Below are positions 7,554 to 12,473 of a stretch of DNA of 12,473 bases, in pieces. The translations under genes were made by a program, and so were the position numbers. A model generated the notes under the pieces. That model was not told where the DNA came from. It saw only the letters and a program-made list of their open reading frames with translations, and ran no database searches. The stretch comes from Candidatus Gastranaerophilales bacterium (GTDB lineage Bacteria > Cyanobacteriota > Vampirovibrionia > Gastranaerophilales > Gastranaerophilaceae). The stretch lies in assembly GCA_944324205.1 (NCBI GenBank), contig CALUVK010000032.1, forward strand, positions 1 to 12,473, given 5' to 3'. The stretch's first letter is position 1. Each line of letters begins with the position of its first letter.

Positions 7554-7581
7554 GTCATTTGATATTGAAAGGATTAAATTT

Positions 7582-8253
7582 ATGTTTTCATCAATGATAC
7601 AAAATTTATTATCGTCTTCAGGAAAATCTGCTGCGATGCAACGTGCAGTGCAGATGAATAATTATATAAATACATTAAATGCACAATGGGAGCCTGTTGA
7701 AAAAAAGACAGATATACTGACCGGAACAACTGGAAATAATAATATTCAATCATTTGACAATGTTCTTAAAAATTCAACGAAAGTTAAATTTGGAGACTTA
7801 CTTACAAATCCTTCTACTAGAGTAAATGCAAATATTTATACTGCACAGACGAATAGTGCTTCAGAAAAGATTACAACAAGAGAACAGATAAAAAATCTTG
7901 TTTCCAGAGTTGCACAAAAGCATGGTGTTGATGAAAAACTTGTAAATGCACTTATCAAACAAGAATCCGGGTTTAATCCAAATGCAAAATCGCGCGTTGG
8001 TGCTATGGGATTAATGCAATTGATGCCGGCTACGGCGAAGGGGCTTGGGGTTACAAATCCTATGGATCCTGAACAAAATGTTGAAGGCGGTGTTAAGTAT
8101 TTAAAATCAATGCTTAATAAATACAATGGTAATATAATTTTAGCACTTGCGGCGTATAATGCAGGCCCTGGAGCTGTCGATAAATATGATGGAGTGCCTC
8201 CGTATAAAGAAACTCAAAATTATGTACGCTCAATTCTTGCAACCTACCTCTAA
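7582..8253 (+). CDS. Lytic transglycosylase, SLT domain (GH23-type)
   Basis: A 223-residue protein that should cleave the MurNAc-GlcNAc bond of peptidoglycan, leaving 1,6-anhydroMurNAc ends. The catalytic domain fills residues 102-223: the general acid Glu128 in IKQESGFNPNA, GLMQLMPATA at 143-152, LALAAYNAGPGAVDKY at 187-202 and the closing tyrosine motif QNYVRSIL at 212-219. All hallmark motifs are intact. The first 100 residues are polar, rich in N, T and S, and unlike any family I know. They contain no clear signal peptide or lipobox, so the route to the periplasm is unclear; in this it resembles transglycosylases exported with flagella or other secretion machines. AAAGGA at 7568-7573 lies eight bases before ATG 7582. 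It is transcribed divergently from the signalling operon, and its stop overlaps the stop of the opposing membrane gene by four bases. Confidence in the enzyme class is high; its biological partner is unknown. Confidence 0.92.
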   Translation: MFSSMIQNLLSSSGKSAAMQRAVQMNNYINTLNAQWEPVEKKTDILTGTTGNNNIQSFDNVLKNSTKVKFGDLLTNPSTRVNANIYTAQTNSASEKITTREQIKNLVSRVAQKHGVDEKLVNALIKQESGFNPNAKSRVGAMGLMQLMPATAKGLGVTNPMDPEQNVEGGVKYLKSMLNKYNGNIILALAAYNAGPGAVDKYDGVPPYKETQNYVRSILATYL

Positions 8254-10127
8254 GAGTTAACGTTCAATTGCTGTTGCTTGGCTGCTCGTTCACGTTCTTC
8301 TTTTTCATGGATTCTGCGGGTATTTTTATAAGTTAATCTTGGGATAAACCAGCCTAAAATATATGGAGAAATAAAGAATGTTGTTAATAGACCCGGAACA
8401 GAATTTAATCCGCGAGCAAACGAGGTTATTTTGCTTTTATTTTTATCTACACCCTGCATCATTTTACTGATTATTTCATTTGCATTCTTTTTATCAAATT
8501 TTTCAAAGAAAGATATAAGTTTTTTGTTCTTTTCTTCTTTTTTAAGCCCCTTAAGAGAAGATAATTCTAATGTAGATTGATTAAATAAATCAGTGGCATT
8601 TTCTGATTTAGAGAGGATTTTTTGTAAATCTCCGCCATTTTTGTCAATATACTTACAAAAATTAAGCATTTTTTCTTTAGTATTTATATTTCCATAAAGA
8701 TCTGTAATTTCAGCATTTGTAAGAACATGTGCTTTGCTATACGGGTTGAATAAATCTAGTATTGTCTTGAATTTCGAACATGTTCTGTCTTTGTTCATAA
8801 GTACGAAACCACTGTTTTTTTCATATAAGGTTACAAAAGCTCTTGTTCCCATAGGAACGGCAAAAACAACTGCTAAGCTGGAAGTTACATCTCTGATAAA
8901 GATTTCCCATAGTTCAGTCAAATCTTTTTTCCCGTCTTCATTAACTTGAGCGCGACTGTATGCTCTTAACCCTCTCGGGACAAGTAATCCAAATATTGAA
9001 AGTCCTGCCATCAATGTATTTGTAAAATTATGGCCATTATATTCAAGCTCAGAAGACACAAAATCATTTTTATTTTTATCGATTAATTTTCCAAGACGTT
9101 CAAGAAAACTTTGTCCGGATTTTCCTTTAAATGCGATCTGGTTTTCAGTCTGTTGAGTCTTTTGTTTTGTTTTTGCACCTGGCGCAACATCACTTCGGGC
9201 GTAAATTTTAGGGAGTATAGACAATACGCCTAATGTTGTCAGCATCATTGAAATATTTGTAATCACTCTTTTTGCAAGTGATTTGTTTTTAATACTTTCA
9301 GCCTGTATTTCATCTAATTTTGTTAGATGTTTATTCGCAGTAATTGCATCATCTGTGTACTTAACCATTGCATCCATGATATCTTTTGTGGAAAAGACTT
9401 TTTTATCGTTTAAAATATCGGAGCCAAATCTTACTTTTCTGAGCATGTCTAAATCACTACCTGTTTTTAATTTGATTTCATTAATATGGGCAGTAATATT
9501 TTCCAGACATTCGTTTTTGTATTTAGATTTCCCCATAAACCAGTGCAGCTTTGTTCCGGCAGGAATATGTTCTCTATTTGCAAGCTGTTTCATTATATAT
9601 TCGATAGATTCTTTTGAAACATTATCTTCCCCGACAGTATCAATCAGCATTTTTTCAATATTATGTTTATAGAATTCTTGTTTAAACTTCTCTGGAGTTT
9701 GTAACAATGATTTATCAAAATCCGGTTTTGTTACAATTTCTTTAAGGCTGTTTCCGAATTTTTTAATCAACTGCGTATTAACACTTGTTGAGCGGCCAAA
9801 TTTAGCTGCAAGCAAAAGGAATAATGGTGCAACTATCATCATGCTCGGGCCTGTTAGGCATTCTCTTCCCGCTACTTCAAAACCTTCCTGAATATTATAT
9901 TCTCCTGTAACTTCTTTATCGCGGAGAAAACCTGCAATTGTTCTGGGTAATGTCATGCCGCCGAAATCTTGTATAAGAAATGAAAGCCAGAAACCTTGAT
10001 TTTCAATCCCTTGCATTATAGCACCGCAGGTGTGCAAACCTCCGGTCAGCGATCTAAAAGACGGCGATGCTGTCGGTTTTGGGGGCAAGTATTTGTCATT
10101 TGAATTACGTTCTACTTTCAAGCACAC
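8250..10127 (-). CDS. Multi-pass membrane protein of unknown function, probably lineage-specific
   Basis: A 625-codon protein with no domain I can name. Hydrophobic segments lie at about 93-110, 289-307, 369-386, 412-432 and 574-597, so it is an integral membrane protein with about five spans. A long charged, mostly helical loop (about 112-285) and another (about 440-570) separate them. The N-terminal part (SFRSLTGG, then about 35-92, rich in Gly and Phe) and an internal IAFKGK (331-336) remind me of proteins common in Gastranaerophilales genomes. That is memory, not a search. The C-terminus is a charged tail, RRIHEKEERERAAKQQQ. GTG 10127 opens the frame, but the AAGGA at 10135-10131 is only three bases away; TTG 10121 sits nine bases from it and would give MKVERNSND, perhaps the true start. 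No neighbour suggests a role. Confidence 0.75.
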   Translation of the reverse strand: MCLKVERNSNDKYLPPKPTASPSFRSLTGGLHTCGAIMQGIENQGFWLSFLIQDFGGMTLPRTIAGFLRDKEVTGEYNIQEGFEVAGRECLTGPSMMIVAPLFLLLAAKFGRSTSVNTQLIKKFGNSLKEIVTKPDFDKSLLQTPEKFKQEFYKHNIEKMLIDTVGEDNVSKESIEYIMKQLANREHIPAGTKLHWFMGKSKYKNECLENITAHINEIKLKTGSDLDMLRKVRFGSDILNDKKVFSTKDIMDAMVKYTDDAITANKHLTKLDEIQAESIKNKSLAKRVITNISMMLTTLGVLSILPKIYARSDVAPGAKTKQKTQQTENQIAFKGKSGQSFLERLGKLIDKNKNDFVSSELEYNGHNFTNTLMAGLSIFGLLVPRGLRAYSRAQVNEDGKKDLTELWEIFIRDVTSSLAVVFAVPMGTRAFVTLYEKNSGFVLMNKDRTCSKFKTILDLFNPYSKAHVLTNAEITDLYGNINTKEKMLNFCKYIDKNGGDLQKILSKSENATDLFNQSTLELSSLKGLKKEEKNKKLISFFEKFDKKNANEIISKMMQGVDKNKSKITSFARGLNSVPGLLTTFFISPYILGWFIPRLTYKNTRRIHEKEERERAAKQQQLNVNS

Positions 10128-10130
10128 TTT

Positions 10131-10135
10131 TCCTT
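10131..10135 (-). promoter_or_regulatory. Ribosome binding site that leaves the start ambiguous (GTG 10127 or TTG 10121)
   Basis: On the minus strand AAGGA is followed by AAA and then GTG 10127, a spacing of only three bases. TTG 10121, two codons further in, is at nine bases. Both codons are in frame; the choice changes the protein by two residues. Confidence 0.6.
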
Positions 10136-10257
10136 ATAACACTATATATTAATAAAGTATTTGTAATATTATTTTTTGCCTTTTTAACCAGGCAGAATTC
10201 TAATATTTATCCCAAAAGCAATAAAATGCGCTAAATCCGGCTTTACAAAACTTAATA

Positions 10258-10271
10258 TTCAGATTTCTGAA
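10258..10271. repeat. Short dyad TTCAGA-TT-TCTGAA upstream of the glycosyltransferase operon
   Basis: Six-base arms with a two-base centre, about 45 bases upstream of the likely promoter at 10304-10331. The A-rich run that follows it on the + strand rules out a terminator in that direction. It could be an operator, but no known regulator motif is recognised. The rest of 10128-10393 has no gene: the only ATG-initiated frames stop within a few codons. Confidence 0.25.
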
Positions 10272-10303
10272 AAAAATTAAAAAAAATAATACTCTACAAC
10301 ATA

Positions 10304-10331
10304 TTGTAATTATTGTTGCTTATGGTAATAT
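10304..10331 (+). promoter_or_regulatory. Promoter of the glycosyltransferase-galE operon
   Basis: TTGTAA at 10304-10309 and TAATAT at 10326-10331 are 16 bases apart, and TG at 10323-10324 adds an extended -10. Transcription would start near 10338, giving a leader of about 56 bases. The leader contains a strong AAGGAG at 10350-10355 that is not followed by any start codon at usable distance. Confidence 0.5.
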
Positions 10332-10393
10332 AAGATTGTAACTTTTTTCAAGGAGTTTTCAGGTCGTAATAATAAAGAGAAGTATTTTAAGAG

Positions 10394-11392
10394 ATGCAGA
10401 AGATTTCAGTAATAATGCCTATATATAATGCAGAAGTCTATTTAAAAGAAGCGCTTGATAGTATTCTAGAACAGACTCTGGCGGATATTGAGATTTTGTG
10501 TATTAATGACGGGTCAACGGACAAATCTTTAGAAATTATAAACCAATACGCATTAAAAGATAAAAGAATAAAAATCATTGATAAACCCAACGAAGGCTAT
10601 GGAAAAACAATAAACCGCGGTTTAGATGAAGCTAAAGGGGAATTTGTTGCAGTATTTGAGCCTGATGATATATTAGATAAAACAATTTACGAAAAACTTT
10701 ATGCTATTGCAGAGAAAGAAAATCTTGATGTAGTAAAATGCAATTTCTTTAACTACTGGTCAGAGAAGAACAAAAAGAAAAAGAGCGGTCTTGTAAGCAG
10801 ATGCGCTAAAAAACATCCTTTCTGCCCTAAAGATAACTTGAAGATTTTTACCGCACACGCAAGCATCTGGGCGGGAATATATAGAAAAAGCTTTTTAGAT
10901 GAGAATAATATCCGTCTTTTAGAAACGGCAGGAGCATCTTATCAGGATATGGCCTTTACCTTCAAAGTTCTGGCAAGCGTAGATAAAATGTATCTTTTAG
11001 ACGAGCCTCTTTTATACTACAGACAGGATAATCCGAATTCATCAGTCAATAATCCGAAGAAAGTTTATTGTGTATGCGATGAGTATGAAGAAATCGGTCG
11101 GTTTTTGGACGAGAGTCTCGAGAAGAAAGAAATATTTACCCCCCAGAAACTCGTCAATCAATACCGCGCTTATTTATGGAATTTAAAACGCTTGAGTGAT
11201 GATTTGAAGCCCGAATTTTTAACCCGTTTTTCTACTGAATTTCAGTTTTATTACTACAAGGGAGAACTAACGAAAGAATTCTTTAAATCAATCAAAAAAC
11301 GTGATTTAGAATTGCTGGTTGAGGATAAGGAAAAATTCTTAAAGAAGCTTGAAGGGCATTGCTTCTTTTGGGGAGGCAGGAAAAATGGCTAA
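10394..11392 (+). CDS. Family 2 glycosyltransferase (EPDD subtype)
   Basis: A 332-residue cytoplasmic or membrane-associated GT-A enzyme that should transfer a sugar from a nucleotide sugar to a growing surface glycan. The N-terminal fold is clear: ISVIMPIYNAE at 4-14, CINDGSTDKS at 36-45 binding the nucleotide, GYGKTINRGLDEAKGEF at 68-84 and the metal-site motif as FEPDD at 88-92, where many relatives have DSDD or DADD. That E-P-D-D form is common in one subgroup of GT2 enzymes and is not a loss of function. SYQDMAF (182-188) and YYRQDNPNSSVN (208-219) also fit that subgroup. An in-frame TAA at 10388 fixes the start no further upstream than ATG 10394. Its Shine-Dalgarno is weak (AAAGAGA, 13 bases away). 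It is the first gene of an operon and overlaps the next by eight bases. The donor and acceptor sugars cannot be read from the sequence. Confidence 0.9.
   Translation: MQKISVIMPIYNAEVYLKEALDSILEQTLADIEILCINDGSTDKSLEIINQYALKDKRIKIIDKPNEGYGKTINRGLDEAKGEFVAVFEPDDILDKTIYEKLYAIAEKENLDVVKCNFFNYWSEKNKKKKSGLVSRCAKKHPFCPKDNLKIFTAHASIWAGIYRKSFLDENNIRLLETAGASYQDMAFTFKVLASVDKMYLLDEPLLYYRQDNPNSSVNNPKKVYCVCDEYEEIGRFLDESLEKKEIFTPQKLVNQYRAYLWNLKRLSDDLKPEFLTRFSTEFQFYYYKGELTKEFFKSIKKRDLELLVEDKEKFLKKLEGHCFFWGGRKNG
11372..11376 (+). promoter_or_regulatory. Ribosome binding site fixing the second glycosyltransferase start at 11385
   Basis: GGAGG at 11372-11376 lies eight bases before ATG 11385 and inside the end of the preceding gene. 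The frame is open to an ATG at 11349, but that codon would add twelve residues ahead of the conserved first beta strand and lacks a comparable site. Confidence 0.8.
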
Positions 11393-12428
11393 AGCTTCTG
11401 TAATAATTCCTGTCTATAATGTAGAGAAGTATTTGCCGCAATGCCTTGAAAGTGTTGTTAATCAGACTTTACAAGATATTGAGATAATATGCGTTAATGA
11501 CGGTTCAACAGATGGTTCGCTTAAGATATTAGAAGATTATGCACAAAAAGATTCTCGTATCAGGATTATTAATCAAGATAATCAAGGTCAGGGAGTTGCA
11601 AGAAACAACGCTTTGAAGATTGCAGAGGGAGAATATATAGCATTTGTTGATTCCGATGATTGGCTGGAGACAGATGCTTTAGAAAAATTATATGAGTTTG
11701 TTAAAAAATACAAGGCAGAAGCGGTTGTTTTTGATTTTGTTGAGTCTGATGAAAAGAGTGGGAAAGAAAAATTTGAGAGTTTTAGCAAAAAAATAAAAAA
11801 ACGTTATCATTATGATTTAACAGAAAAAGGGTATTTCAACTGGAGAGATTTAAAGAAACACTGTTTGATTAATCTAACAGATGCTGCCTGGCATAAAATA
11901 TATTCAAGAGAGTTTCTGATAAAAAATAATATTAAATTTGGAATTGAGCGATATAACGAAGATGATATTTTTTCACAAAGTGTTCTATTGAAGGCCGATA
12001 AAATTTATTATTTGAATAAATACTTATATTTTTATCGGGAAAGAGTCAATTCTTCTGTTAATCGAGTTACAGCAGAGCGTTTGAAGATTTTTAAGAGTAT
12101 AGAACAGAGTGAGAAATTAATATCTGATTTAGGTTTAGATAAAGTACTTGCTTTGGAGTTATCGGAATACAAAATTCGTGAGCTTGCAAATGCTTATATA
12201 CGTCTCCCGGAAGACTTTCGTGACAAGTTTATTAATGAAACAACGCAGAATCTGTCGGACAAAGAACTTAGAGAGTTTTACAAAAAAATAAAATCTGATA
12301 ACTCGTTTTGGGAAAATATTTTTTCGATAAGAAACCTGAAACAAAAGGGCAAAAAAGTTAAGGTTGTCACTTTATTTGGATTGCAGTATAGGCTTAGTAA
12401 AGATGAGGGGGGCAAAAGATGTTATTAA
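11385..12428 (+). CDS. Family 2 glycosyltransferase (DSDD subtype)
   Basis: A 347-residue GT-A glycosyltransferase, related to the enzyme just upstream but of a different subgroup. Motifs: ASVIIPVYNVEKYL (4-17), VNDGSTDGS (37-45), GQGVARNNAL (68-77), the metal-binding VDSDDW (88-93), AAWHKIYSREFL (167-178), YNEDDIF (190-196) with the likely acidic catalytic pair, and YRERVNSSVN (218-227). The C-terminus ends with VKVVTLFGLQYRLSK (325-339), a short basic and hydrophobic tail resembling the 'K..KI.ILGIKIKF' ending found on many LPS and capsule glycosyltransferases; I take it to aid membrane association. The start overlaps the previous stop (11385-11392), so translation is probably coupled. The protein acts in surface polysaccharide synthesis; its exact sugar is unknown. 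The preceding gene could be an ancient paralogue: the two align without gaps over the first 90 residues. Confidence 0.9.
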   Translation: MAKASVIIPVYNVEKYLPQCLESVVNQTLQDIEIICVNDGSTDGSLKILEDYAQKDSRIRIINQDNQGQGVARNNALKIAEGEYIAFVDSDDWLETDALEKLYEFVKKYKAEAVVFDFVESDEKSGKEKFESFSKKIKKRYHYDLTEKGYFNWRDLKKHCLINLTDAAWHKIYSREFLIKNNIKFGIERYNEDDIFSQSVLLKADKIYYLNKYLYFYRERVNSSVNRVTAERLKIFKSIEQSEKLISDLGLDKVLALELSEYKIRELANAYIRLPEDFRDKFINETTQNLSDKELREFYKKIKSDNSFWENIFSIRNLKQKGKKVKVVTLFGLQYRLSKDEGGKRCY

Positions 12429-12473
12429 TAACGGGCGGAGCAGGATATATAGGAAGCCACACTGTAATAAATC
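12419..12473 (+). CDS. galE: UDP-glucose 4-epimerase, N-terminal fragment cut by the window edge
   Basis: Only the first 18 codons are inside the window. They read as a beta strand followed by GGAGYIGSHTV, the NAD-binding GxxGxxG signature in the exact form found in GalE, which interconverts UDP-glucose and UDP-galactose. A related SDR sugar-nucleotide enzyme such as a dTDP-glucose dehydratase cannot be excluded, but GGAGYIGSH is most typical of GalE. ATG 12419 overlaps the stop of the preceding glycosyltransferase by ten bases, with a G-rich ribosome binding site (GAGGGGGG, 12405-12412) six bases before it. The order suggests it supplies UDP-galactose (or UDP-GalNAc) for the glycan made by the two transferases. 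Confidence 0.8.
   Translation, partial: MLLITGGAGYIGSHTVIN

Noticed and set aside
7836..8126. 96-codon minus-strand frame opposite the transglycosylase
   Set aside because: The + strand frame contains the full SLT motif set, so this is an antisense shadow.
10177..10193. Hairpin GCCT...AGGC between the membrane gene and the glycosyltransferase operon as a terminator
   Set aside because: The stem is only four base pairs, no T run follows on the + strand, and an A run follows on the minus strand.
10394..11392. Loss of the metal-binding DxD in the first glycosyltransferase (EPDD instead of DSDD)
   Set aside because: EPDD with the preceding GYGxxxNxG motif is a known form in this family, and the last two aspartates are intact.
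218..12428. Absence of TGA among the eight visible stop codons, suggesting UGA reassignment
   Set aside because: All stops are TAA or TAG, but no gene uses in-frame TGA as a sense codon and tryptophan is coded by TGG. In AT-rich DNA eight genes without a TGA stop is unremarkable.
1..12473. CRISPR arrays, tRNA or rRNA genes, insertion sequences, attachment sites
   Set aside because: No regularly spaced repeats, cloverleaf-like sequence, transposase motifs or terminal inverted repeats were found by reading both strands.

Overview
The window is AT-rich DNA from a bacterium with ordinary Shine-Dalgarno starts and the standard genetic code. I think it comes from the non-photosynthetic sister group of cyanobacteria (Melainabacteria/Vampirovibrionia, most likely a gut Gastranaerophilales). 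Three things point there: a membrane protein resembling the cyanobacterial DUF1822 family, a multi-pass membrane protein (8250-10127) whose N-terminal style I associate with that lineage, and the overall base composition. This is recognition from memory, not a search result.

Layout. At 50-76 an intrinsic terminator closes an upstream unit that lies outside the window. A single-gene unit of unknown function follows (218-790, + strand). It meets, tail to tail with an 8-base overlap, a tight three-gene operon on the minus strand, transcribed 7407 to 783. In order of transcription the operon encodes: (i) a membrane protein with a DUF1822-like N-terminus, an acidic linker, one transmembrane helix and a TonB-C-like domain; (ii) a 583-residue protein whose two ends resemble sigma-factor regions 2 and 4, separated by a very long acidic low-complexity segment; (iii) a 982-residue protein with three zinc ribbons, a STAND-type P-loop NTPase, a winged helix and TPR repeats. 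The gaps are 19 and 18 bases. A 174-base divergent promoter region with dyads and a repeated 12-mer separates this operon from a lytic transglycosylase gene (7582-8253, + strand). That gene in turn ends tail to tail, with a 4-base overlap, against a 625-codon multi-pass membrane protein (8250-10127, - strand).

From 10128 a 266-base promoter region leads into a surface-polysaccharide operon on the + strand: two tandem family-2 glycosyltransferases (10394-11392 and 11385-12428) and the first 18 codons of galE (from 12419). All three genes overlap end to start, so translation is probably coupled. The products would make and transfer sugar nucleotide-derived residues for LPS, capsule or a similar glycan.

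The part most worth attention is the three-gene operon. I read it as a possible undescribed envelope-to-transcription signalling module: a membrane sensor or anti-sigma-like protein, a degenerate sigma-like protein with an acidic insert, and a STAND ATPase. The domain resemblances are by eye, and the functional link is inference from gene order.
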